Source: a virus
Length of the DNA stretch: 33,156 nucleotides
Strand: one strand, 5' to 3'
IMG/VR virus record: IMGVR_UViG_3300030380_001715
Coordinates: 1 to 33,156 of that record
Part shown: one piece after another, positions 14,179 to 20,766 of the stretch
Layout: each line of letters begins with the position of its first letter
Numbering within the stretch: the first letter of the stretch is position 1
The notes under the pieces: model-generated
What the model was told of the DNA's origin: nothing
The model's database searches: none
The model's input: only the letters and a program-made list of their open reading frames with translations
Position numbers and translations under genes: made by a program

Positions 14179-14474
14179 TATTTATCTTTCTTAAATAGTT
14201 CGGCAACATTGTCAGGCTCACCAATAAACAATCCATTTTTTTTTAGATCGTTTAGATATTGTATTAATTTATTTATGTACCATTCAGCTTTGCTAATATC
14301 GGTTAGACAAGCATCAACAGTCCCATTCTCTTTAGAACCAAACCTCATAGAATATTTAAGCACTTGGGATCTACAATAACCAATTACCTCCATTGGAGAT
14401 AACTGGCTAGAGATAGCATCAAATGTTTCTATGCTCTTATTCTTGTAGTGATCTGGATTGATCTGATCTTTCAT
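14178..14474 (-). CDS. DUF3310 family protein
   Basis: 98 residues. Conserved NPDHYKNKSIETFDAI at 6-21, VIGYCRSQVLKYSMRFGSK at 30-48, then a KAEWYINKL helix. This is the pattern of DUF3310, small phage proteins often found near recombination or nucleotide genes. Biochemical role not established. Coupled to both neighbours by one-base overlaps. Confidence 0.8.
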   Translation of the reverse strand: MKDQINPDHYKNKSIETFDAISSQLSPMEVIGYCRSQVLKYSMRFGSKENGTVDACLTDISKAEWYINKLIQYLNDLKKNGLFIGEPDNVAELFKKDK

Positions 14475-14692
14475 TAAAATGGTTGCTCCTCTTTAGCGAC
14501 TATCTCAGAAATTTTTAAACTAATATCTGGTTGTCCCTCTTTGGTTTTTTCTGTGTTAAGCCATGCAGCTAAATTCATTTTCTTACCACCAACTGTAATG
14601 TTTCCATTGTAGTGTGGGTATTTTTTACCAGCTACATCTGTTTCTCTTGGTTGTCTTTTCCAAAGTGCTGCTGAATTATCGTAATCACTCAT
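14474..14692 (-). CDS. Small OB-fold-like protein, DUF736-like
   Basis: 72 residues. SAALWKRQPRE, then HYNGNITVGGKKMNLAAWLN and ISLKISEI give a short beta-barrel-like pattern seen in small phage proteins encoded beside annealing proteins. I suspect an OB-fold single-strand DNA-binding helper, but no diagnostic residue confirms it. It lies one base from the annealing protein. Confidence 0.5.
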   Translation of the reverse strand: MSDYDNSAALWKRQPRETDVAGKKYPHYNGNITVGGKKMNLAAWLNTEKTKEGQPDISLKISEIVAKEEQPF

Positions 14693-14693
14693 A

Positions 14694-15407
14694 TTATTTT
14701 TTCCTATTTGTTATTTGTTTGTGTAGTGAAACTTCTTCTTGATCTACTCTAGCTTGTTGAATGAGATCAGAATTTATTTGTCTGAGTTCTTCTAAATACT
14801 CTTTTCTAAGAGGATTTAAATTTTTTTCAAATCTACCAACTGATGTTTCGTTTTGTGCTGCGTTTTGCATAACACCAATCCATTCATCAGCTAAAACTCT
14901 TGTATCTCTAAAATTAACATTTGGACTTGTGTCTTTGTGTTTTTGAAGTACATTTGAATTTGTAGTAATAGTTGGAAGATCATTTGATGGTATTGTTTGT
15001 GTTTTTTTTATTTCATTTTCAAAAGGTTTGTCATCTTGTAAAAAAACTTCCATTTCATCTTTAGATGCTATTTCATCTCCAAAAAAACCTAACAAAGAAA
15101 GACCTCTACCAATAGATACAGTTTGACTTTTTTCAAAATCTTTTTCTTTGTTGCTCATTTGCTTAGACTCTCCAACACTAACTAATTTGTCATTTAAATA
15201 TATGTTTGCTTTAAATTTATGAGAACCATTAGAAAGTTCTATACTTTCAGTTTGGATAGACATTTTTTCACCAAAATATTCTCTGCAAAATTTCAATCTA
15301 TAAGCAACACTCAAATAATCTTTGCCACCTTTTACTTTTCCATAGTCTGTTTTTTTTATGCCAGATTTAAATTGTTGTATTGCGTCTGTTAAACTTCTTT
15401 CTTTCAT
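14694..15407 (-). CDS. Probable single-strand annealing protein (Rad52/ERF-like)
   Basis: 237 residues. The N-terminal domain (about 1-120) has DYLSVAYRLKFCREYFGE, a central strand set, then QTVSIGRGLSLLGFFGDEIASKDE at 96-119. This S-x-I-G-R-x-L-x-x-L-G pattern is shared by Rad52-like and ERF-like phage annealing proteins. The C-terminal half is polar and probably disordered, ending in a helical Gln/Glu-rich region. The exonuclease gene upstream makes a two-part recombination pair likely. Moderate certainty because no search was run. Confidence 0.6.
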   Translation of the reverse strand: MKERSLTDAIQQFKSGIKKTDYGKVKGGKDYLSVAYRLKFCREYFGEKMSIQTESIELSNGSHKFKANIYLNDKLVSVGESKQMSNKEKDFEKSQTVSIGRGLSLLGFFGDEIASKDEMEVFLQDDKPFENEIKKTQTIPSNDLPTITTNSNVLQKHKDTSPNVNFRDTRVLADEWIGVMQNAAQNETSVGRFEKNLNPLRKEYLEELRQINSDLIQQARVDQEEVSLHKQITNRKK

Positions 15408-15592
15408 AGTTCTCCTTGCTCTCTCATTTTTTTTGTTGGGTTGTTTATTCTTTCCGTAAGTTCTTCTATTAATTTATTTTTATCTTGTATCTCTTGTCTA
15501 AGCTGACCATTCTTTTTTTGATGAGCTAAATTTATTTCTTCCAAATCTCTAACTCTATCTCTCAAAGGTTTTATGATTCCCATATCAGACAT
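15404..15592 (-). CDS. Small coiled-coil protein (62 aa)
   Basis: Residues 8-50 form a clear heptad coiled coil (LRDRVRDLEEINLAHQKK, LIEELTERI). Overlaps the genes on each side by four and eight bases. It may mediate oligomerisation of a recombination complex, or only couple translation; function unknown. Confidence 0.5.
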   Translation of the reverse strand: MSDMGIIKPLRDRVRDLEEINLAHQKKNGQLRQEIQDKNKLIEELTERINNPTKKMREQGEL

Positions 15593-16493
15593 AAGTTTTT
15601 AAATAATTCTCCATGTATTCTTTTGGTATTGAGTTCCACCAGAAACTTTTTTTACGAATATCTGAAAAGTCAGGAATATTTAGCCATAATAATTCTGTTA
15701 CAGATCCGTTAGCAGCTTTAAGTTTTTTCTCCCAAGCAATTTCATAAGCAATCAATTCATTTAGCCATAGCTTTAAATTTTCTGGTTTCAATTCTTCACA
15801 ATTATCTTCTGTAAATAAAATTCTTTCATTAGCACTTGCATAACTTAATGATGGTTTTAATCCTGTAGTGTGTGAGTAAAGAGCAATCTGCATTAAGTCA
15901 GATGTAAAAACTCTTGCATCTAATTTAGGGTGTGAACAAGTCCAATCACCAATTCTATTATTATTTTCTTTTTTTTGTTTTGTTACAAGTGGTGCAAATT
16001 TAACACCTGGTAATTTGTTTTTTATATCAACAACAGATTTTGTACCAACAACATCACAAAACATTCTAAAAGGAATTTTAACTGGTTCTATCCATTTTAT
16101 AAATTCAACTTCTGTTTTCCATGTTTGTTTAGGTAACTCTTTAAAATTTTCTAAATGATTTTGTGCAGTTTTTGGTAAAAATTTAACTGCAAATTTAAAT
16201 TTCATTTCATCTGTTTTATCTATTGGAAAGTAGGAATCTATTTCTTTTTGTATTTCATCACTTGCAAAAACTTCATCAACTGTAAGATTTTTATTTAAAC
16301 AAATCTCAACAATGTTATGACCAATCGTACCAGCTTTTAATGATGCGTTATTACATTTTTTGGATTGTTCTTTTGTAAGAAAATATCTTTTCATAGCTCT
16401 TACAGAATGAGGCTCTTTGTTTGCTGACACAGATGTATTAGTGTCATTAAACTTTTCGTATGCTTCACCAATTATTTTTAAGTGATTTGCCAT
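15585..16493 (-). CDS. PD-(D/E)XK exonuclease, RecB-like
   Basis: 302 residues from the ATG at 16491-16493 (a TTG at 16502 would add three). Motifs of the RecB-like nuclease fold follow in order: GTIGH at 55-59 (the GxxxH signature), Asp147 in FCDVVG, Asp156 and Lys158 in VVDIKNK, and a Gln-x-x-x-Tyr helix (SDLMQIALYS) near 200. These match phage exonucleases that resect double-strand ends for recombination. The annealing protein three genes downstream is its likely partner. First gene of the leftward operon. Confidence 0.8.
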   Translation of the reverse strand: MANHLKIIGEAYEKFNDTNTSVSANKEPHSVRAMKRYFLTKEQSKKCNNASLKAGTIGHNIVEICLNKNLTVDEVFASDEIQKEIDSYFPIDKTDEMKFKFAVKFLPKTAQNHLENFKELPKQTWKTEVEFIKWIEPVKIPFRMFCDVVGTKSVVDIKNKLPGVKFAPLVTKQKKENNNRIGDWTCSHPKLDARVFTSDLMQIALYSHTTGLKPSLSYASANERILFTEDNCEELKPENLKLWLNELIAYEIAWEKKLKAANGSVTELLWLNIPDFSDIRKKSFWWNSIPKEYMENYLKTYV

Positions 16494-16502
16494 AATAGAC
16501 AA

Positions 16503-16622
16503 ATCATTATCAGTTTGTTAATCTGATTGCAACTTAATTAATCTTCTATTAAATAGGTTGCTTTACTTTTAAAATTGTGCATAGTTTTTTATTGATTTGC
16601 CTCACTATCAAATCTTTAAAAT
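16503..16622. other. Divergent control region
   Basis: 120 bases between the leftward recombination operon and the rightward early genes. Rightward promoter elements are weak: TTGATT with a TTTAAA at 17 bases just before the ATG at 16623, or TTGCTT with CATAGT. I see no palindrome like those at 18736 and 21390 here. Confidence 0.4.
16504..16532 (-). promoter_or_regulatory. Leftward early promoter candidate
   Basis: Minus strand: TTGCAA (16527-16532), exactly 17 bases, TAATGA (16504-16509), about 11 bases before the exonuclease ATG. It would start the recombination/repressor operon with a very short leader. TTGCAA is also the -35-like box of the integrase promoter and of the 21390 region. Confidence 0.5.
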
Positions 16623-16865
16623 ATGAAAGTATTAGTTTTAATTTTTGGGGTGATTACAAATGATGGACAGATAGACCTAGTAAAAGTCCCAAATTCTGAG
16701 CTTAACAACATTAATTCTTGCGAAAAAGCAATAGAAACATTAACAAAATGGCAATTAAATCCTAAGTCTAAGCCAGGAAATTACGAAGTTTGGGGTTACT
16801 ATACTTATAAAAATAAACCCATAATGCTTAAATACTGCACAGAGAATGGGGTTTATAGTGGATAA
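16623..16865 (+). CDS. Small exported-looking protein (80 aa)
   Basis: A hydrophobic N-terminus (MKVLVLIFGVI) without a clear signal cleavage site is followed by a polar domain with two Cys residues (SCEKA, KYCTENG) and YEVWGYYTYKNKP. Similar small proteins occur in marine phages. It is first in the rightward early group and overlaps the next gene by 20 bases. Function unknown. Confidence 0.55.
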   Translation: MKVLVLIFGVITNDGQIDLVKVPNSELNNINSCEKAIETLTKWQLNPKSKPGNYEVWGYYTYKNKPIMLKYCTENGVYSG

Positions 16866-17364
16866 TGAGATAACCCTTGATTTGTATGAAATGCAATCAG
16901 CAGCTCATTTAGGGATCTTGCGTTGCCTTGAGTCTAAAAAGCATAAAGAAAATTGGGGTTACTCTTATAAAGGTTCTTTTAATGACCAAATGGCTAAGTC
17001 TATATCTGGTGCTATGGGTGAGGTTGCAGCATCAAAATTTTTAAATATAAAATTTGAGTATCATTGTAACGTTGGTGGTGTTCCAGATTTAATTTTTAAA
17101 GATTTAAGATTACAAGTTAGAACACAACTTCCTAAAAATAATAATTCATTAATTATTAGACCAAAAGCTAAACCTAATGAGCTTTATATTTTAATTGTTG
17201 ATGAAGCACCTAAGTTTAAAATTTTAGGATTTGTTAATTCAACTTATGTATTAGGACAGGAACAATGGAAAACAACTTTTGGTCTTGACCGACCATTTTG
17301 TTATTCAATTCCACCTGACAAATTAACACCAATAGAATTATTAAAAAATGGAACATGGAATTAG
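16846..17364 (+). CDS. PD-(D/E)XK-fold protein, possibly inactive
   Basis: 172 residues. GAMGEVAASKFL with Glu59, VPDLIF with Asp81, then RLQVRTQ at 88-94. The order of motifs follows the restriction-endonuclease fold, but the catalytic Lys position holds Arg92 and the preceding acidic residue is Gln90. It could be an inactive or altered nuclease, or a DNA-binding remnant of that fold. GTG 16858 is an alternative start. It overlaps the next gene by 10 bases. Confidence 0.55.
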   Translation: MGFIVDNEITLDLYEMQSAAHLGILRCLESKKHKENWGYSYKGSFNDQMAKSISGAMGEVAASKFLNIKFEYHCNVGGVPDLIFKDLRLQVRTQLPKNNNSLIIRPKAKPNELYILIVDEAPKFKILGFVNSTYVLGQEQWKTTFGLDRPFCYSIPPDKLTPIELLKNGTWN

Positions 17365-17525
17365 ATATGTATGGTGATCCTAAAAAACCTTGCAAAATTT
17401 GTGGTGAGGGAGCTGATATTAGAGAGGGTAATATTTATTATTGCTGCGATCACTATGCTTTATATGTGCTTGGAAAACCTATGAGCCAAATTGAAAAAGA
17501 ATTAAATGAAAACAAAATATTTTGA
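17355..17525 (+). CDS. Small zinc-finger-like protein (56 aa)
   Basis: CKICGEGADI near residue 13 and YYCCDHYAL near residue 29 give a CxxC...CCxH zinc-knuckle-like set. It starts inside the end of the previous gene (overlap 10 bases) and runs 20 bases into the HTH_36 gene. The short polar C-terminus (PMSQIEKELNENK) is a helix. A regulatory or replication accessory is plausible; function not recognised. Confidence 0.55.
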   Translation: MELDMYGDPKKPCKICGEGADIREGNIYYCCDHYALYVLGKPMSQIEKELNENKIF

Positions 17526-17910
17526 AAAAATAAATAAAGATTTACTAAATAATAAGTTTTTAAATAGCCATGAAAAGCTAATTTATATTATCTGCAAATC
17601 ATTTGAAAATGCTCCCAGAGGTGCAAGGGTATCCCACAAATACTTAATGCAAAGAACAGGCATTAAAACTAAAAAAACTTTAATTAAATGCTTGGACAAC
17701 CTGGCATTGTTTGGACTCATGGCTAGAAAACAAATTGGACAAGGCACTTGCCATTATGTTTTTGATAAACAAACCATGCAAGAATATATCCGTCATAATA
17801 TTAATAAACGTAAAAAGATTTCATTAAGAAAAAACAGACAATTTAAGTCTTATATGAACAACCTAAATGATCCACAAGTTATTAACATTAACAAGTTTAT
17901 TAAGGAGTAA
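17506..17910 (+). CDS. HTH_36-type DNA-binding protein, possible replication initiator
   Basis: 134 residues. Residues about 20-90 match the HTH_36 winged-helix pattern seen in phage replication proteins: LNSHEKLIYIIC, then VSHKYLMQRTGIKTKKTLIKCLDNLALFGL. The C-terminal 45 residues are basic. It lies immediately before a repeat-rich AT tract that looks like an origin, and the phage has no visible polymerase, so an initiator that recruits host replication is a reasonable guess. A transcription regulator is the alternative. Confidence 0.6.
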   Translation: MKTKYFEKINKDLLNNKFLNSHEKLIYIICKSFENAPRGARVSHKYLMQRTGIKTKKTLIKCLDNLALFGLMARKQIGQGTCHYVFDKQTMQEYIRHNINKRKKISLRKNRQFKSYMNNLNDPQVININKFIKE

Positions 17911-18034
17911 TTAACAATTTGGAGTATCAAAAACAACACACCGAAGTATCAAAAAGGATACTTAATATAGATATAGATATATATAGATCTATATACGAAT
18001 TTCTATATTTGAGGTCTGGCAAGGGGTGTATCTA
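17911..18034. other. Candidate replication origin: iterons, palindrome, AT tract
   Basis: Direct AGTATCAAAAA copies at 17923-17933 and 17945-17955 are 22 bp apart (two helical turns). AAGTATC (17944-17950) is also inverted against GATACTT (17957-17963). A run of ATATAG units leads into a perfect 16-bp palindrome TATATAGATCTATATA (17980-17995). It follows the HTH_36 gene. A regulatory leader for the next gene is the other reading. Confidence 0.45.
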
Positions 18035-18241
18035 ATGAAAGACCGAAAATTAGAAATTAATAATATCATTAAAAATATAGTTAAAAATAAATCTATTCCT
18101 TATGTAAATGCAATAACTAAAATAAAACAAGACAGGAAAGGTTATTACCAACAAAAAGACATCAAAAACAAACAGAAATCCCTCTCATCTGATAGATTTC
18201 AACAATATTTAAAGGATATACAAGAAAATGATACCGATTAG
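18035..18241 (+). CDS. Small basic protein (68 aa)
   Basis: ATG 18035 has AAGGGG about nine bases upstream and is preferred to GTG 18026. Lys/Asn/Ile-rich helical protein with two basic helices (MKDRKLEINNIIKNIVKN, then KDIKNKQKSLSSDRFQQYL). It overlaps the next gene by 14 bases. Function unknown. Confidence 0.5.
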   Translation: MKDRKLEINNIIKNIVKNKSIPYVNAITKIKQDRKGYYQQKDIKNKQKSLSSDRFQQYLKDIQENDTD

Positions 18242-18662
18242 GCTAACAGTAGATCAATTAGATAGTTACTTCCAAACTGCAACCTACGTTGAACGATATA
18301 TGCCTAGTCCATTAAATATTAAGAATAAACGTACAGAAATGTTTTATATAATAGAAAAATTATATGGCATTGGTAAAGATAAAGATTGCTATAAAGGTCA
18401 AGATAAACCTAAAATGAAAATTAGGCTTAATGGTGAACAATTACAAATTTATGAATTTTGTTTATTATTATTATTGAAAGCAGAAGAAAAAGATAGAGAT
18501 ATTATACAACTTAGGAATTTCCCTTATAGGAGGTCATTTAGGCAGCTTAAAAAATTCTTCCTACCCTCAAGCCATGAAAAGGTGAGATCCGACTATTACA
18601 AAGCCTTATATGAGCTTATAAGCCTATATAATAGCAAAGGTTATAAGTTTATTTGTAAATAA
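18228..18662 (+). CDS. DUF6362-like phage protein
   Basis: 144 residues. N-terminal ATYVERYMPSP, then a helical centre ending in LRNFPYRRSFRQLKKFFLPSS and YYKALYELISLY. The layout of an R-x-M/L-P motif, a hydrophobic helix and a HTH-like S-x-R-Q-L...S(S/T)...Y-x-x-A-L resembles phage proteins I recall as DUF6362, thought to be DNA-binding. Last rightward gene before the convergent region. Family assignment is tentative. Confidence 0.5.
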   Translation: MIPIRLTVDQLDSYFQTATYVERYMPSPLNIKNKRTEMFYIIEKLYGIGKDKDCYKGQDKPKMKIRLNGEQLQIYEFCLLLLLKAEEKDRDIIQLRNFPYRRSFRQLKKFFLPSSHEKVRSDYYKALYELISLYNSKGYKFICK

Positions 18663-18735
18663 TTTTTGGGGTAGCTCTTAGGTAGCTTTTTTCAATCTAA
18701 TTTTCTAGTTAGCTTATAGGTAGCTTTTTAAAAAT
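18663..18735. repeat. TAGCT repeat region after the DUF6362-like gene
   Basis: Two 21-23 base near-direct repeats containing GTAGCTCTTAGGTAGCT and GTTAGCTTATAGGTAGCT, each followed by five or six T. Each has AGCT/AGCT short stems with a seven-base loop and a T-run, so they could be weak tandem terminators. TAGCT also recurs at 18801 and 18829. Confidence 0.4.
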
Positions 18736-18753
18736 TGTTGTAATTTTGCAACA
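18736..18753. promoter_or_regulatory. Candidate operator palindrome O1
   Basis: TGTTGTAATTTTGCAACA, an imperfect inverted repeat, 16 of 18 identical to the palindrome at 21390-21407, with a further shared CACT downstream. It lies just upstream of a TTGACA and an extended -10. Confidence 0.55.
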
Positions 18754-18791
18754 CTATATCTTGACATTCTCTGAGATTAATGTACTAAATC

Positions 18792-18800
18792 TGGTATAAT
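18792..18800 (+). promoter_or_regulatory. Extended -10 promoter candidate
   Basis: TGGTATAAT, a perfect -10 with the TGn extension. The TTGACA at 18761-18766 is 28 bases away, too far to serve as its -35. Transcription would start near 18807 and run antisense to the leftward cluster unless it stops at the hairpin at 18853-18915. Confidence 0.5.
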
Positions 18801-18852
18801 ATAGCTTAATAGTGTTTTATCATTTTAGCTTTTTAAGTTTTATTTGAATCAT

Positions 18853-18915
18853 ATAAGACCTAATCCTCATATTCTTTACTCTCTCTCTTTCTTTCTACTA
18901 AGGTTTAGGTCTTAT
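18853..18915. ncRNA. Candidate small RNA hairpin
   Basis: ATAAGACCTAA (18853-18863) pairs perfectly with TTAGGTCTTAT (18905-18915); after one mismatch CCT pairs with AGG. The loop of about 33 bases is rich in UCUCUC/UUUCUUUC on the plus strand, complementary to purine-rich ribosome sites. There is no T-run after it. It abuts the stop of the leftward gene at 18915. Confidence 0.35.
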
Positions 18916-19229
18916 TAATTAAATTCCTTAGATTTTTTTTTGTTATTTACAATAACAATCCAATCTTCTGACCAATTTAATTTTTTAGATTTTCCTATTG
19001 TATAATTGTATTCTCTCCAAACTAAGCTGCATTTATATTTATTTTTAAAAACATTATAAGATATTAAAGCAGATTGAAGATTATCATAAAAATACATTAC
19101 AGAATTTAAATCATTAGGTACTTTTTTATTTCTCCAAACTTCAAATTCATTTGATCTTTCATAATAAAAAGACTTACAAATTGTATTAGATAAATCTTCG
19201 CAATCTTTATAATTTAGTAATTGTTTCAT
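18915..19229 (-). CDS. Unknown protein, last of the accessory cluster (104 aa)
   Basis: Strong ribosome site AGGAGG seven bases before the ATG. Polar and aromatic-rich, with DCEDLSNTICKSFYYERSN, an EVWRNKKVP segment and a KKLNWSEDWIVIVNN strand. No domain recognised. Upstream on its own side is a TATAAT flanked by an AGAGAT/ATCTCT inverted repeat (19259-19277), a possible local promoter. Confidence 0.5.
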   Translation of the reverse strand: MKQLLNYKDCEDLSNTICKSFYYERSNEFEVWRNKKVPNDLNSVMYFYDNLQSALISYNVFKNKYKCSLVWREYNYTIGKSKKLNWSEDWIVIVNNKKKSKEFN

Positions 19230-19258
19230 GTTTCCTCCTATTGATTAATTAAATACAA

Positions 19259-19277
19259 AGAGATCATTATAATCTCT
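19259..19277 (-). promoter_or_regulatory. Candidate promoter/operator before the 104-residue gene
   Basis: AGAGAT-CATTATA-ATCTCT inverted repeat; on the minus strand the loop holds TATAAT. The best -35 is TTGAAA at a 19-base spacer, rather long. It sits in the only gap above 60 bases inside the cluster. Confidence 0.35.
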
Positions 19278-19292
19278 GCAATTATTATTATT

Positions 19293-19478
19293 TCAATCAT
19301 TTGATTTTAATTTATAATGAGCAATACAATTATTAAATTCCATTTTTTTAGGATTTTCTCTTTCATAGATAGCAAAATATTTATCATGACCATCACTAAA
19401 TAAATTAACATCAATAGTTTTATTATTTTCATCTTTAATGGTAGTCCAAAGATCATTTGGATATTCATATTTTTTCAT
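19293..19478 (-). CDS. Unknown small protein (61 aa)
   Basis: One-base overlap (TAATG) with the gene upstream. Alternating charged and aromatic residues (YEYPNDLWTTIKDE, DKYFAIYERENPKKMEF) suggest a small beta domain. No family recognised. Translation depends on the AGGAGGG encoded at the end of the upstream gene. Confidence 0.5.
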   Translation of the reverse strand: MKKYEYPNDLWTTIKDENNKTIDVNLFSDGHDKYFAIYERENPKKMEFNNCIAHYKLKSND

Positions 19479-19699
19479 TATTTAACCCTCCTTTGATTGT
19501 TATAAAAAAGATATTCAATACCTTTAAAGAAAGATTTATTTTGTTTTATATACCAATCAGAAATTTTATAATCTTCTGATTTGCAGCTATAACAATATAA
19601 ATCCATTTCTTTATAATCTCCATTTTTATCTATTGCTTCATCACCTTTAAGAATTTTTATATTTGATGATAAGCAAGTATTACAAAGATATTCACTCAT
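19478..19699 (-). CDS. Small zinc-ribbon protein (73 aa)
   Basis: CNTCLSSN at 6-13 and CYSCKSED near 36-43 form two CxxC knuckles typical of a zinc ribbon. The C-terminus ends QRRVK, and its codons AGG AGG GTT AAA form the ribosome site of the next gene. Probably a nucleic-acid- or protein-binding accessory; no specific family. Confidence 0.55.
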   Translation of the reverse strand: MSEYLCNTCLSSNIKILKGDEAIDKNGDYKEMDLYCYSCKSEDYKISDWYIKQNKSFFKGIEYLFYNNQRRVK

Positions 19700-19887
19700 T
19701 ATTTAACCCTCCTTTTTTGGTTATAGTATTCCTGGATTGGAAATTGATAAACATTTGAAACTTGTCTTATTGGTTTATCAACCTTTGGTATTAATAATAA
19801 TTCACCGAAACCCATAAAAGAAAACATTTTCCTTTTTTTATAGGTTGCAGAGAATAATTTATAAATATTTATATATTTAGCTTTCAT
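19699..19887 (-). CDS. Unknown small protein (62 aa)
   Basis: ATG 19885-19887 is chosen (a TTG further upstream would add MELI). Basic N-terminus (MKAKYINIYKLF), a hydrophobic SFMGFGELLLIP centre, and an end reading NQKRRVK whose last codons AGG AGG GTT AAA again give the ribosome site for the next gene. No domain recognised. Confidence 0.5.
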   Translation of the reverse strand: MKAKYINIYKLFSATYKKRKMFSFMGFGELLLIPKVDKPIRQVSNVYQFPIQEYYNQKRRVK

Positions 19888-20035
19888 TATCAATTCCAAT
19901 ATTTTTTAAATGATCTTTAAATTCTTCATCACTCATATTTTTAACTTCATTATTATAGTGCTCATATAACAATTCATTTACAAAATCATTATCTGCACTT
20001 TCCATTTGAAATTTAATATAATCTTTTTTATTCAT
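19877..20035 (-). CDS. Unknown small acidic protein (52 aa)
   Basis: GGAGG-type ribosome site (GAGGAGG) before the ATG at 20033-20035, which overlaps the upstream stop by one base. Acidic, helical (MNKKDYIKFQMESADNDF, NNEVKNMSDEEFKDHL). It overlaps the next gene start by 11 bases. It is too short to appear in routine ORF calls, but spacing and ribosome site support it. Confidence 0.5.
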   Translation of the reverse strand: MNKKDYIKFQMESADNDFVNELLYEHYNNEVKNMSDEEFKDHLKNIGIDNES

Positions 20036-20187
20036 TATTCCTCCTCATATTTTGGCAGCATTAATAAAAATTTAATTATAAACAGAAAAAACATACATAA
20101 ACCTATTGGTATGCTTATATGTGTTACGACTAATAGACCAAGCAAAGCTAGTCCAAAGCATAGAGCAAAATAAATTGATTTAATCAT
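20035..20187 (-). CDS. Two-helix membrane protein (50 aa)
   Basis: Ribosome site AAAGGAGG. Almost all residues are hydrophobic: helix about 4-24 (SIYFALCFGLALLGLLVV) and helix about 27-44 (SIPIGLCMFFLFIIKFLLML), with a KYEEE end. The GAG GAG GAA codons of the end form the next ribosome site. It could be a small immunity or membrane-active accessory; function unknown. Confidence 0.5.
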   Translation of the reverse strand: MIKSIYFALCFGLALLGLLVVTHISIPIGLCMFFLFIIKFLLMLPKYEEE

Positions 20188-20540
20188 TCAACCTCCTTTA
20201 TTCCTTTTTGTTTAATTTTATAATAATATTTTTCTAATCCGTCATGGTGTCCACACTTAGCCTGAAAACTATTTATTCCTGTCTGCCATAAATAAAAATT
20301 TAATTGACTTGCATCAGGTTTAACTTTTTCAAATATGTTTATAACATTATCAAGATCAAAACTTTTATAACCTGATAAATTTTTCCAAGTCACATTTTTA
20401 GCTTTTACAATTACTTTATAACCAAGATATTTATTGAAATAATATTCAAGATTACCTTTAAAATTTTCCCATTCAATGTCACAATCAAAATCATCTTTAC
20501 AATCTATTAAATCATATTTTGCTATTAGTTTTTTTTTCAT
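20184..20540 (-). CDS. Unknown protein (118 aa)
   Basis: ATGA overlap of four bases with the membrane gene and ribosome site AAAGGAGG. Contains four Cys and a C-terminal ASQLNFYLWQTGINSFQAKCGHHDGL segment. Charged and mixed helix/strand. No family recognised; it is one of the two largest proteins of the cluster after the 161-residue one. Confidence 0.5.
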   Translation of the reverse strand: MKKKLIAKYDLIDCKDDFDCDIEWENFKGNLEYYFNKYLGYKVIVKAKNVTWKNLSGYKSFDLDNVINIFEKVKPDASQLNFYLWQTGINSFQAKCGHHDGLEKYYYKIKQKGIKEVE

Positions 20541-20550
20541 TTTACCTCCT

Positions 20551-20745
20551 TTAATTAATTAAATTGCTGATTGGTTGATATTTTACAAAGTTTAATTCTT
20601 TTCTGAATTTTTCAATTTCAGATTTATAATGAAAACTATGTATTGTATGCTTTGCAATCTTTCCTTTTTCAAAGAATAACCAACAATCAGTTTCTTTTAT
20701 TGGTTGTCCCATGTCTTTTAATTCATAGTTTGCTAATATTTTCAT
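20551..20745 (-). CDS. Unknown small protein (64 aa)
   Basis: Strong ribosome site AAGGAGG. Begins MKILANYELKDMGQPIKE, then a CWLFFEKGKIAKH strand and a YKSEIEKFRKELN helix. Similar beginnings (K-I/L-x-A-x-Y-x-L) are seen in the 118-residue neighbour (MKKKLIAKYDLIDCK), so the two could be distantly related copies. Function unknown. Confidence 0.5.
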   Translation of the reverse strand: MKILANYELKDMGQPIKETDCWLFFEKGKIAKHTIHSFHYKSEIEKFRKELNFVKYQPISNLIN

Positions 20746-20766
20746 TTAACCTCCTTGTTAAATTAA

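Noticed and set aside
18761-18800. TTGACA with TATAAT as a single promoter
   Set aside because: The spacer is 28 bases. The -10 is kept only as an extended -10 without this -35.
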